DNA of 64,000 bases from Pycnococcus provasolii. Taxonomy: Eukaryota > Chlorophyta > Pseudoscourfieldiophyceae > Pseudoscourfieldiales > Pycnococcaceae. Below the pieces are notes generated by a model, which was not told where the DNA came from, searched no databases, and saw nothing but the letters and a program-made list of their open reading frames with translations. Below are positions 56,557-64,000 of this stretch, in pieces; the first letter of the stretch is position 1, and the number at the start of each line of letters is the position of its first letter. The position numbers and the translations under genes are program-made. The stretch lies in contig OW568881.1 in NCBI GenBank assembly GCA_938743325.2, forward strand, positions 1 to 64,000, given 5' to 3'.

Positions 56557-57774
56557 ATGGGGTGCACTTGGTGCTGCTGCATTGGCGGTAAACAACAACA
56601 AGAGCAGCAACAACAACAAGAGCAACAACAACAAACATTTACGCGGGGGGCGTGGTGCTGCGGCAGCCCGACTCTATGCCTCTGGTGCTGCTGCTTTGGT
56701 CGAGGAGGAGGATCTCGCGACGAGCCGTGGAATGACAAACAACATACGGTTACCATAGAGCTAGCGTCGACGTCGTCACCAAGCAGCAGCAAAAACAAAA
56801 AGAAGAAAACAAACAAATCCATCCTGATGAAGTCGGCATCCATAGCTGGACACCTTGCGACGATGTCGCCAGAGCCGGCACCCAACAGTGAAGATAGCTC
56901 ACTCGAGCCTCCGACGACAATCACCACGAGTCGAAGTGCACATGACCTTCCACAACGACAGCACGAAAAAGTGCTCATGACCGCGAGGTCGGCAACGGAG
57001 ATGCCAACGGAACGCGCTGAGCGACCGACAAATCCACTTCTCGAAATCTGCGGAGACTTCAATCAGCCTGCGCAAAGCCTGCTCGAAGCAAGCGCACGGC
57101 GCCTTGTGCAGCATCAACAACGAAACAAACAGCTCGTTGCAGCGCTCGGCGGCGCCAGCGGATTGGGAGGCGGTTCCGAACGCACAAACACAGCCAAAGC
57201 CACGGCGGAGAAGTCGGAGGCGATTCGAAAGCTTATGCTGTCGAAGAGCCTTTCGGATCGACCAGCCTTGAAAAACGACGAAGACATTCTGTCCAGCATC
57301 AACACGCAGACAGCACAGACGTTTGTCAACTACTTCCTGCAAGCTCTGCAGCTCGGCGACATCACATGGGCGCTCGGCTACGACGTGGGGCTACTGTTTG
57401 CTACGAACGTCACTCTGCAGGCGCCGGACGGTATGCGGTACACGGGAAAGGCTGCTGTGGTGAAGCGACTCAACAATGGCGTCGAGCGTCTGCTCAAATT
57501 CACCGGGCCGAGGGCGACGTGCGCAAAACCTTCGACAGACGAAGATGCCGACGTCGACGTCAAGGATGTCGACAAGCTGCGCGAAAAATTCGAGGTGAAT
57601 GGCCCGACGATGACGCGGGCTGATGGTGCCGAGTGGGGGCCGCATCGTGGCACATGGGTGGTCACATTCACGTACAAATTCAAGGTAAACCGCATGCTGT
57701 CGTACGCCTTTGAGGATCGCTTCGCGATGCGCGGGAAGCATATTGCCGCGATTGTACGCAAGCGTCTCAAGTGA
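56557..57774 (+). CDS. NTF2-like fold protein with lipid-anchor N-terminus
   Basis: 405 codons from ATG 56557; the open frame upstream is Arg/Glu repeat from the GA microsatellite. MGCTWCCCIGG gives Gly2 for myristoylation and a Cys cluster for palmitoylation; a second CCC cluster follows at about residue 49. Then come Gln-rich, Ser/Lys-rich and helical segments. The C-terminal 150 residues resemble an NTF2/SnoaL fold: TAQTFVNYFLQALQLGDITW, LFATNVTLQAPDGMRYTGKA, then GTWVVTFTYKFKVNRMLSYA and EDRFAMRGKHIAAIVRKRL, an alpha-beta cone pattern. The fold has many functions, so role and ligand remain unknown. A shared 3'-flank motif lies about 60 bp after the stop. Confidence 0.7.
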   Translation: MGCTWCCCIGGKQQQEQQQQQEQQQQTFTRGAWCCGSPTLCLWCCCFGRGGGSRDEPWNDKQHTVTIELASTSSPSSSKNKKKKTNKSILMKSASIAGHLATMSPEPAPNSEDSSLEPPTTITTSRSAHDLPQRQHEKVLMTARSATEMPTERAERPTNPLLEICGDFNQPAQSLLEASARRLVQHQQRNKQLVAALGGASGLGGGSERTNTAKATAEKSEAIRKLMLSKSLSDRPALKNDEDILSSINTQTAQTFVNYFLQALQLGDITWALGYDVGLLFATNVTLQAPDGMRYTGKAAVVKRLNNGVERLLKFTGPRATCAKPSTDEDADVDVKDVDKLREKFEVNGPTMTRADGAEWGPHRGTWVVTFTYKFKVNRMLSYAFEDRFAMRGKHIAAIVRKRLK

Positions 57775-57835
57775 GGCGGAAAGACTTCAGGGCGCGCTTT
57801 TGGTTCGTTCGGGGAGGTGCTGATGATGAGCTAAG

Positions 57836-57872
57836 ATCGCTCGTTCAGAAATGGAACTGGGTTTACTTTGTC
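57836..57872 (+). promoter_or_regulatory. Shared 3'-flank motif, copy 4
   Basis: Starts 61 bp after the NTF2-like stop: CGCTCGTTCAG, AAATGGAACTGGG, TTTACTTTGTCCAACC. The downstream GGTCGTCCATTC block is not present. Confidence 0.5.
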
Positions 57873-57963
57873 CAACCAGCCCGTGCATCACCGTAAACGT
57901 GGGTAAATGATGAGAAGTGTGAGTTACAGAAATAAGAAATAGAACATTCATGCGTGCGACTTT

Positions 57964-59745
57964 TTAATTCTTCGTCGTCGTCCCTCCAGTAAAAGGCTCG
58001 CGCACGAATGCATGCGCGAGCGCCTCATTCGGCGTGAGTCGCTTCTCTGGGTCAACCTGAAGCGCACGCTCGAGCAGAGTCGCGAGTTGCTCGCACTTGC
58101 GCTTGTCGGCGCTCGCACCGGCACCCCCGCGCACCTCGCGAGACAGGTCGCGCACGGCGCGCATGTCGTGCACAGGCTTTGCTGACCCGGAGTCATCGCG
58201 GCGTAGGAAGTGAAACTGCTCCATGTCGAAGTGCTGGTCGGTAAACATGCCTCGCTTCAGCATCTTGCGCGGAATGGCGCCGCGAAGCTCGATCGTTCGA
58301 CGAAGCATGTCGTTGTTGCTCTTGCCGGGCAAGAGCATGCGTCCCGTGAAGAGCTCGTAGAGCGTCACGCCGACGCTCCACATGTCGACGGGGTAATCGT
58401 AAGGTAGGCCCAGCATAATTTCCGGTGCACGGTAGAAGCGGCTCACAAGATACGGCGTGATTTCGTTCTTCACATCCCTCGGTGCGGGCACGGTGCCACC
58501 GGATGTCTCCGCCGCGCTGTTCGCCGCACGAGACGCGGGCGTATTTTCGTGCTGCAAGCTCTCGCTGTACATCGCGGATCCAAGATCGCACAGCGTGACA
58601 GCGCTGAGCCTTTCGTTGACGAGAATATTATCAGGCTTGATGTCCGCGTGAATCACGCCACAGCTGCGCAGGTGACGCAGCGCGACGAACAGCTGCGCAC
58701 CGTACGCGCGCACAGCCTGTATCGACAACCCGATATTTCGCCCAAACTTTTTCAAAATCTCGCGCAGATTCATCGAGTGAGCCTCGGATACGATGCACAG
58801 ATGCTTGCGGTACTCGAGCCACGCAAGCATGCGAATGACGTGCCGCTTGTTCTCCGGATCAGCCGCCGCGAGTGTGTGTAGGATGTGAATCTCCTGCATA
58901 CCCGCCTTTCGCATCACGTCGTTTGCACGTATCATCTTCAGAGCGACGGCACTCTTAGGCGTGGTGCTGTGCGTGTCGCGGCCGAGAAGCACGCTGCTGA
59001 ACACGCCACGCCCAAGGCTGCGGCTCACTTCATACCGATTGGCGACGAGCTCACCTACAGCAAATCGGTAGTATCCCTCTGCGTCGTCCCAGCTATCGGT
59101 GAGTGCTGTTGCGGCAGCAGCAGTTGTTGCTCGGTTAGCTCGTGCACTGTCTTCGTTGTCGTCAAGCTCTACGTCGGATTCGTCGGAGTCTGAGCAGAAC
59201 ATGTCCACGACGCCCTTTTTTTTCTGTTTCTTCTTCTCTGGAGGCGCATCCATCTGCTGGTGTGGTTGTAGCTGTTGTTGTTGCTGCTGCTGCTGCTGCT
59301 GTTCTGTAGGCTCTGCTTCTTGCGTGTCAAGTCTTCTGAGTGTATCTCTTTCCCGTTCTGATTTAATCTCCGCCTCGATCATATCCGCCGCCGCCTCTCC
59401 TTCCGGAAAGTCGTCGACGTGCCTTGCTCCATTCGTGTTAACGAGCGCTTGATCGTCCTTGACGTTGATTGCCATGGCCGCTTCGAGCACAAGGTCATCA
59501 TCATTGTACGAGGCGTGCTTCTGCGTGGTCAAAGATGACGCGGCGTGTGCGCCCTGAACTTGAGGTGTGACTGCAGGCTCTACGTGAGAGGGGGTTTCTT
59601 GAACGTGTGCATACTTCGCAAGAATGAGCGCCCGTCGTGCTCTACGTGCTTTGAGTAAGACGTCATCGGCATCGTCGACAGCTTCTTCTTCTGCTGCTGC
59701 TGCTGCTGCCTCCTCTGCGGTGTTGGCCACGTCCGCCGCCGCCAT
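57964..59745 (-). CDS. PRPF4B: PRP4-type pre-mRNA splicing kinase
   Basis: 593 codons. An acidic/Gln-rich N-terminus is followed by FCSDSDESDVELDDNED and SWDDAEGYYRFAVGELVANR, the block just before the PRP4 kinase domain in all eukaryotes. Kinase motifs (about 235-585): GRGVFSSVLLGRD, VALKMIRANDVMRKAG, SMNLREILKKFGR, HADIKPDNILVNE, ITPYLVSRFYRAPEIMLG. The catalytic DFG is DLG here (LCDLGSA). PRP4K phosphorylates PRP6/PRP31 to activate the spliceosome B complex. The N-terminus is shorter than the roughly 650-residue human Lys/Arg-rich region. A Ser/Ala insertion lies between DLG and the activation loop. Confidence 0.9.
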   Translation of the reverse strand: MAAADVANTAEEAAAAAAEEEAVDDADDVLLKARRARRALILAKYAHVQETPSHVEPAVTPQVQGAHAASSLTTQKHASYNDDDLVLEAAMAINVKDDQALVNTNGARHVDDFPEGEAAADMIEAEIKSERERDTLRRLDTQEAEPTEQQQQQQQQQQLQPHQQMDAPPEKKKQKKKGVVDMFCSDSDESDVELDDNEDSARANRATTAAAATALTDSWDDAEGYYRFAVGELVANRYEVSRSLGRGVFSSVLLGRDTHSTTPKSAVALKMIRANDVMRKAGMQEIHILHTLAAADPENKRHVIRMLAWLEYRKHLCIVSEAHSMNLREILKKFGRNIGLSIQAVRAYGAQLFVALRHLRSCGVIHADIKPDNILVNERLSAVTLCDLGSAMYSESLQHENTPASRAANSAAETSGGTVPAPRDVKNEITPYLVSRFYRAPEIMLGLPYDYPVDMWSVGVTLYELFTGRMLLPGKSNNDMLRRTIELRGAIPRKMLKRGMFTDQHFDMEQFHFLRRDDSGSAKPVHDMRAVRDLSREVRGGAGASADKRKCEQLATLLERALQVDPEKRLTPNEALAHAFVREPFTGGTTTKN

Positions 59746-59852
59746 ATCTTCCGGAACCAGGTTCTTCGATGCGAGAAATCCGATACCGGGTAGTCTATGG
59801 AACGCCCTCAGCGAGCTTGTTCTCCGTCAGAACTCAAATTAGGACGTGGCTG

Positions 59853-59896
59853 GGTTAGGGTTAGGGTTATCTGTGAGGGTTAGGGTTAGGGTTAGC
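59853..59896 (+). repeat. Interstitial telomere repeat, two blocks
   Basis: GGGTTAGGGTTAGGGTTA (59853-59870) and a similar block (59878-59896), separated by TCTGTGA. They lie in the divergent gap, 108 bp from the PRP4 kinase ATG and 75 bp from the next plus-strand ATG. Confidence 0.8.
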
Positions 59897-59970
59897 GCCT
59901 CCCCCGGCTTCATCTCCTCCCCCCGTATCTTATCGTCAAACGTATCTACGTCACCACCCTACGGTTAGTC

Positions 59971-60309
59971 ATGCTGTCCGCGTCTTCGTCTCGCGTCCTT
60001 CGTCCTCGCTCGTGTTCTCGCTCCGTCAGGGGCTCTTCGCGCACTCCTGCCACCACCTGCGCAGTCCGCGACGGCAAGAACCAAAACGTCGCCTGACGCA
60101 TACGAAACAGCGTCGCCGCGGCGGACGACTTGCGCAAATTCGCGGCGGGGCAAATCGACCGCGTCATTTTCAGATACGGGTACGCCATGCCGTCGTGGTC
60201 AGCGGCGAAAGGGAAGGTTGCCGGCGCCCAGAAAGGCGACACCATCACGCTCACACGCGCTCGCGACGGGAGCGAAGTTTGGAAAGTTGACAACAGCGTC
60301 AAATTCTAA
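59971..60309 (+). CDS. Small protein candidate with in-frame TGA at codon 42
   Basis: From ATG 59971 to TAA 60309 one frame reads 112 codons, interrupted only by TGA at 60094-60096. The N-terminus (MLSASSSRVLRPRSCSRSVR) looks like an organelle presequence. After the TGA the sequence is protein-like: DDLRKFAAGQIDRVIFRYGY, then AQKGDTITLTRARDGSEVWK and a VDNSVKF end. GC at third positions stays high across the TGA. Options: selenocysteine, a missed 5' exon, a pseudogene, a sequencing error, or a shadow of the antisense frame (99 codons from ATG 60245 minus). No CxxU redox motif is present, which weakens the selenoprotein reading. I do not recognise a family. Confidence 0.35.
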
Positions 60310-60354
60310 GCTAAAAGAACAACAATAAAAATAGGAGAAGAAATGAAAAACAAA

Positions 60355-60439
60355 GAGAGAGCGATTTATCGTGTGACGCACCCCGCGAAAAACGTTCTAC
60401 ATGACGACGCGGGTGAGCCGACTTCATATCAGCTCTTTC
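60355..60439 (+). other. Hairpin downstream of the TGA-containing frame
   Basis: Outer arms GAGAGAGC (60355-60362) and GCTCTTTC (60432-60439) pair, with GAT/ATC extending past a one-base bulge. An inner stem pairs CCC.GCG (60381-60387) with CGCGGG (60408-60413) around a 20-nt loop that opens AAAAA. A TGA precedes the inner 5' arm by five bases and GA follows the 3' arm. These are SECIS-like features, but two unpaired bases separate the TGA from the stem, so the fit is imperfect. Confidence 0.3.
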
Positions 60440-60510
60440 ATTTTGTTTCGCGCACTCCTATCGTGTAAACAACTAAAGAACTCTGCTCAACAAAAAAACT
60501 ACTCTACTTC

Positions 60511-62334
60511 TTACAGTCTAAAGGGTCCAAACTTGCTACGTGTCACCCCTGAAGTATGCGCAGCCGAAACGCGCGTGCCGTTCAGCGCCGCCTGGAGCGC
60601 GAGGCTTAGCACGCGACGCGTGTCTCGCGGATCAATCACGCCGTCGTCCCATAGATTGGAGGAGGCGAACAGTGCTGTGCTGTGCGCGTCAAACTCGTCG
60701 ACGAGCCGCTCGGCATTGCTCCCTCCGAGCTGCTCAAGCACGCTCTTCGCCTGCTCACCGCCCATCACCGCGATTCGGCTGTTAGGCCAGCTGAATGCAA
60801 AGTGAGGTTCGTACGCGCGACCGCACATGCCGTAGTTGCCCGCACCGTAGCTGCGGTTCACAAAGAGTGTCAGCTTAGGTACTGTCGCGCAGCTCACGGC
60901 GCGAACCATGCACGCGCCGTCCTTCGCGAGTCCATTCGCCTCGTGCTTGGATCCAACCATGAATCCCGTCACATCTTGCAGGAAAATCAGAGGAATGCCT
61001 CGCTGATCGCACAGCTGAATGAAGCTCGCGCCCTTTTTGGCGGACGCCTCAAAGAGAACTGGGCTGGCGTTGCCAACCACGCCAACGAGCTCGCCGTTAA
61101 GGTGCGCGTACCCGCAAAGCATGCTCGTGCCATATCTCGGCTTGTACTCGTGCATGCGCCCGCCGTCGAAAATACGGCTGGCAATGAAGCGCATGTCAAG
61201 CTGCGCCGTGCTCCCCGGCGCGGGTATGCACTCAAGCAGCTCGTCCGGCGATCCGAGCGGCGGCTCCACGTCCGACTTGAGATTATGGTGCGGCGTGACG
61301 TCCTCGGCGTCAACGTCAAACAGGTCGTACGCGGATTCGCCGCCATCTAGCTGCGTGGATGACGGCGTCGAATGCGGCTTCGGCGATGACGTCTGCGCTG
61401 TTATCTCATGGCTCGTGCCATGGCTGGCTGCGAGGGCACGGCGTCCGAAGCGCAGCGCCGCGAGCTCGTCTCGCGCGTATCCATCCGTGAGTCCGCTCGA
61501 CGCGCAGTGCACGTCCGCGCCTCCAAGCTGTTCTGACGTCACCTCTTCTCCGGTTGCAGCCTTCACAAGCGGAGGTCCGGCGAGGTAGATGGCGCCGTTT
61601 CCCTTGACAATGCACGCCTCGTCCGCCATAGCAGGCACGTACGCGCCTCCGGCGGTGCACGACCCGACGACGAGCGCAATCTGAGGCAGGCCAAGTGCGG
61701 ACATGCGCGCCATGTTGTAGAAGATTCGCCCAAAGTGCTCACGGTCTGGGAACACTTCGTGCTGCTTTGGCAGGTTCGCGCCTCCGCTGTCGACTATGTA
61801 GACGCACGGCAGACGGCACTTCTCCGCGATGGTTTGCATGCGCACCTGTTTTTTGCACGTGATTGGGTGGTACGTGCCCCCCTTGACGGTCGCGTCGTTC
61901 GCGACGACGGCGGTGAGACGTCCGTGCACGAGTCCAAGTCCCGTGACGAGTGCGGCGGACGGTATGCCTTCGTGGTGTCCCGCGAGCATGCCAATTTCCA
62001 GGAACGGCGATCCGGGGTCGAGCAGGCGTGCGACGCGGTCTCGCGCGGTAAGTTTCGCGCGGGCGATATGTTTGTCGTAGTACTTGCCCGTTCCTCCCTT
62101 GGCTGCAAAGTTCGCGGCTTGCAAGAAGTCTTGCATGCACGTTTGCATGTGTTCGCCGTTCGCCTTGAGAGCATCGCGCGAGGGGAGGGGTGCGGAGGGG
62201 AGCAGGGCGAAGTGAGGGGACGACGACGACGACGACGACGACGACAGTGCGGCGCATGGAAACCAAAGAGGGGAACGCGCAAGTGCACGTGAGAAAGAAG
62301 GGCATCCGAGGCGGAAGAGCGAGGGAAGCGCCAT
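60511..62334 (-). CDS. MCCC2: 3-methylcrotonyl-CoA carboxylase beta subunit
   Basis: 607 codons. A mitochondrial presequence-like start (LFRLGCPSFSRALARSPLW, then a poly-Ser run) precedes the two carboxyltransferase domains. Family markers are KYYDKHIARAKLTARDRVA, GLVHGRLTAVVANDATVKGG, then the acyl-CoA site VDSGGANLPKQHEVFPDREH and the oxyanion stretch TAGGAYVPAMADEA. GGADVHCASSGLTDGYA, QDVTGFMVGSKHEANGLAKD and SYGAGNYGMCGRAY also match. An acidic/Ser linker separates the halves. With a biotinylated alpha subunit (not in this window) it carboxylates 3-methylcrotonyl-CoA in leucine breakdown. MCC rather than propionyl-CoA carboxylase is indicated by the KQHEVFPD block. Confidence 0.94.
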   Translation of the reverse strand: MALPSLFRLGCPSFSRALARSPLWFPCAALSSSSSSSSSPHFALLPSAPLPSRDALKANGEHMQTCMQDFLQAANFAAKGGTGKYYDKHIARAKLTARDRVARLLDPGSPFLEIGMLAGHHEGIPSAALVTGLGLVHGRLTAVVANDATVKGGTYHPITCKKQVRMQTIAEKCRLPCVYIVDSGGANLPKQHEVFPDREHFGRIFYNMARMSALGLPQIALVVGSCTAGGAYVPAMADEACIVKGNGAIYLAGPPLVKAATGEEVTSEQLGGADVHCASSGLTDGYARDELAALRFGRRALAASHGTSHEITAQTSSPKPHSTPSSTQLDGGESAYDLFDVDAEDVTPHHNLKSDVEPPLGSPDELLECIPAPGSTAQLDMRFIASRIFDGGRMHEYKPRYGTSMLCGYAHLNGELVGVVGNASPVLFEASAKKGASFIQLCDQRGIPLIFLQDVTGFMVGSKHEANGLAKDGACMVRAVSCATVPKLTLFVNRSYGAGNYGMCGRAYEPHFAFSWPNSRIAVMGGEQAKSVLEQLGGSNAERLVDEFDAHSTALFASSNLWDDGVIDPRDTRRVLSLALQAALNGTRVSAAHTSGVTRSKFGPFRL

Positions 62335-63149
62335 GGCTCACAAGTGATTGCGTGCGTTTCTAAAAAATTGACACGTTGGCAAAACGGCTAACGGAAAACG
62401 AGTTCCAGTTGGGGGTTTCAGATGGAAAACCGGAAGTTCGGGGTTGCGAGGAAGGTGGCCGGTGAGGTCGGCACTCGAGATGTCAGATGTGATGCCCCCC
62501 CTTGCAAGGCAAGAGGCCCCTTCCCTTGTGCGTTGCAAGAGGCCGGAGACGACGAAACAAACGTCTCAGAGACTCAGACCAAAGAACAAAAGAAAAGAGA
62601 AATCAGAAGAGAGGCCCCAGTAGAAGGCCCCAGTCCTGCCCAGTTGATTTGTCCACTCGCTGCCAAACCCGTCCAGCACAGCAGCAGTGCACAGTGAACG
62701 GCCATGCAGGACGGGTTATGAACCGCCTGGGGCCACCCCCACCATGCGGAGGAAAGGGAGGAAAGACGTGGAGGAGGAGGGGAAATGTTAATCCGTCGCG
62801 AAGAAGACAACACCCTCTGCAAGACTCACCTTGACCATCCTGGTGGCTCATTTGCGGAGTCCTTGTTTGGGCCCATGAACCATCCTCCTCCGCCTTTCTG
62901 CAGGCCTGTGCCTCGAGCTGGTCTCCTTCCCACCCTGCTCACCCTCCTGGGACCCGCCCCTGGTGCCTGGGAACCCGCCCTGTCTGTCCTCTCGACGCGC
63001 ACACCAACTTCGTCTCGTTCTCGGTTTGGTTCTTTGCTTAAGGTTTCCCTGCGCTTAGCTTAACAAGCACTCACCTTAAGCTCTTACTTTACTTTACTCT
63101 CTCTCTCTCTCTACCTTAAGCTCTCAGCTCTCAGTTTAAGTCAGTTAAT
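62335..63149. promoter_or_regulatory. Divergent promoter of MCCC2 and DRC10
   Basis: 815 bp without a supported gene. It has paired GAGGCCCC.AGTAGAAGGCCCC units near 62612, CCTGGGACCC/CCTGGGAACCC units near 62950, and a direct repeat CTTAAGCTCT (63076 and 63116) flanking a TACTT/CT run just before the DRC10 start. Only weak, short open frames. Confidence 0.45.
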
Positions 63150-64000
63150 ATGAACATCGCCGAGGCTGCGCGCATTAACACCGTGCTCGGCGAAACGCTG
63201 GACGGGCTGCAGACGATGAAGTTCGTCACGCCGTACGTCCTCGAACACGCGGAGCATATGGCACGAGACACCTCCGAGGAACTCGCGTCGAAACTCGTCG
63301 CGCACAGGGCAGCGCTGCAGACGGCGAACGAAGACGTCACGGACGACGTGCTCGCAGACTCAGCCATGAGCCTGTACAGATGTCTCGGACAAAACCCGGA
63401 CTTTGTCGAACACATCAAACACATCTACGACGAAACCCAACAAGCAAGCGCCGCCTCACCCACGGCGTCAGGACGAGGAGTGCTCTCTCTTGAAGACTCG
63501 CTCAGGTCCATCGCCGCCGCGGACGCGCAAGGAGCAGCCATGGACGGGGTCATCACGTACTTCGCGCAGCTCAAGGCTATCGTGCAGCGAAAACTCGCCA
63601 CGACCGTTGAGGAGGAGGCGTCGACGCGCGCGCACTTCGAGGAGGTGAGGCAGCGAGAGGAAAAGGCTGCCAAGGAGAGGCAGGCGCTCGAGCAGCAGCT
63701 GAGACTCGAGCGCAAGGAACGAGAGAAGCAGCTTGCGCAGGCGAACGAGCGCGAGGCGCGCGCAAACTACGAGCTCGAGGCACTCAGGGCGTCCACCGAT
63801 GCAAGGTTGAAGGCTCTCGAGGAGGAGGCCGGCTACCAGCGAGCAAGCGACAAGGCGAGCTTCGAGGAACACGAGGCGGCGCTAATCAAGGAGGTGGAGC
63901 AGCTGACCAAGGAGCTTGAGGACCTCTCGAAGAACGACAGAGACGAGGAGGCGGTGCTTCGGAAGAAGAAGAACAAGTCGGAGCAGGAGGTGTCCACTTG
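63150..64000 (+). CDS. DRC10: Dynein regulatory complex subunit 10 (IQCD-like), 3' end outside window
   Basis: 283 codons visible from ATG 63150; the frame is open at the right edge. The N-terminus (EAARINTVLGETLDGLQTMK, then VTPYVLEHAEHMARD) and the block ending the visible part (DEEAVLRKKKNKSEQEVST) match DRC10/IQCD, where an RKKKYKxE segment precedes the final coiled coil and IQ motif. Between them is an almost continuous Glu/Arg/Ala coiled coil. DRC10 lies in the nexin-dynein regulatory complex of axonemes, consistent with the docking subunit at 16.5 kb. The paralogue DRC9 is the main alternative. Confidence 0.72.
   Translation, partial: MNIAEAARINTVLGETLDGLQTMKFVTPYVLEHAEHMARDTSEELASKLVAHRAALQTANEDVTDDVLADSAMSLYRCLGQNPDFVEHIKHIYDETQQASAASPTASGRGVLSLEDSLRSIAAADAQGAAMDGVITYFAQLKAIVQRKLATTVEEEASTRAHFEEVRQREEKAAKERQALEQQLRLERKEREKQLAQANEREARANYELEALRASTDARLKALEEEAGYQRASDKASFEEHEAALIKEVEQLTKELEDLSKNDRDEEAVLRKKKNKSEQEVST

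Noticed and set aside
59946-60302. Antisense 118-codon frame opposite the in-frame-TGA gene
   Set aside because: It begins at a non-ATG codon and shares wobble positions with the plus frame, so it is expected to stay open; kept as an alternative but the plus-strand sequence looks more protein-like.
1-64000. CRISPR arrays, bacterial operons, tRNA or rRNA genes
   Set aside because: No spaced repeats, no cloverleaf or rRNA signatures noticed; the window is clearly eukaryotic nuclear DNA.
1-64000. Retroelements, Polinton-like or other virus-derived insertions
   Set aside because: I saw no reverse transcriptase, integrase, capsid or polymerase-like frames and no long terminal direct repeats.

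Overview
This is the end of a nuclear chromosome from a compact, gene-dense, GC-rich eukaryote. Bases 1-212 are a terminal TTAGGG-type telomere read on its CCCTAA strand. Next come a 12-bp telomere-derived satellite and about 870 bp of AT-rich subtelomere. From 1240 to the right edge I support about 33 protein genes, mostly single-exon, on both strands, with 3' ends often only 20-60 bp apart. Three genes (bL21, PEX22, eIF4G) are spliced and would be mis-called by an open-frame approach; all four of their introns begin GTACGT.

Organism: the host builds motile flagella (outer-arm docking subunit at 16.5 kb, nexin-dynein regulatory complex subunit at 63 kb). It also carries a cyanobacterial/plastid-type ribosomal protein bL21 behind a Ser/Arg/Pro-rich presequence with no signal peptide, which points to a primary plastid. 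Telobox-like TTAGGG motifs recur in the promoters. I infer a flagellated green-lineage alga (for example a prasinophyte or other chlorophyte). Genus and species cannot be read from the window.

Layout: 1-1.2 kb telomere and subtelomere; 1.2-9.8 kb tRNA/RNA pseudouridine synthase, mitoribosomal mS34, small basic protein, sialyltransferase-like GT29 enzyme, unknown protein, trehalose-phosphatase; 10-21 kb TSEN54, FYRN/FYRC nuclear protein, small membrane protein, lipid-anchored MAP3K, ODA docking subunit, ABC1/ADCK kinase; 21-32 kb Timeless, sulfotransferase, two unknowns, eS6, GCP4; 32-41 kb PP4 catalytic subunit, SLC22-like transporter, plastid bL21, PEX22, SMG7/EST1, GSK3; 42-55 kb RRM-RRM-FHA protein, CIA30/NDUFAF1, eIF4G, long coiled-coil protein; 55-64 kb J-domain protein, NTF2-like membrane-anchored protein, PRP4 kinase, a small frame interrupted by TGA, MCC beta subunit, DRC10 (runs off the edge).

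The genes are housekeeping and belong to separate pathways (translation, splicing, NMD, replication-fork protection, microtubules, flagella, signalling, organelle function); I see no operon-like cluster. The least expected signals lie mainly between genes: interstitial telomere motifs in most promoters, a 234-bp terminal-inverted-repeat element with a telomeric array inside it, a roughly 40-60 nt motif shared downstream of four unrelated genes, and a small in-frame-TGA gene candidate followed by a hairpin. Inside the genes, the notable architecture is a fusion of two RRMs to a SNIP1-type FHA domain.
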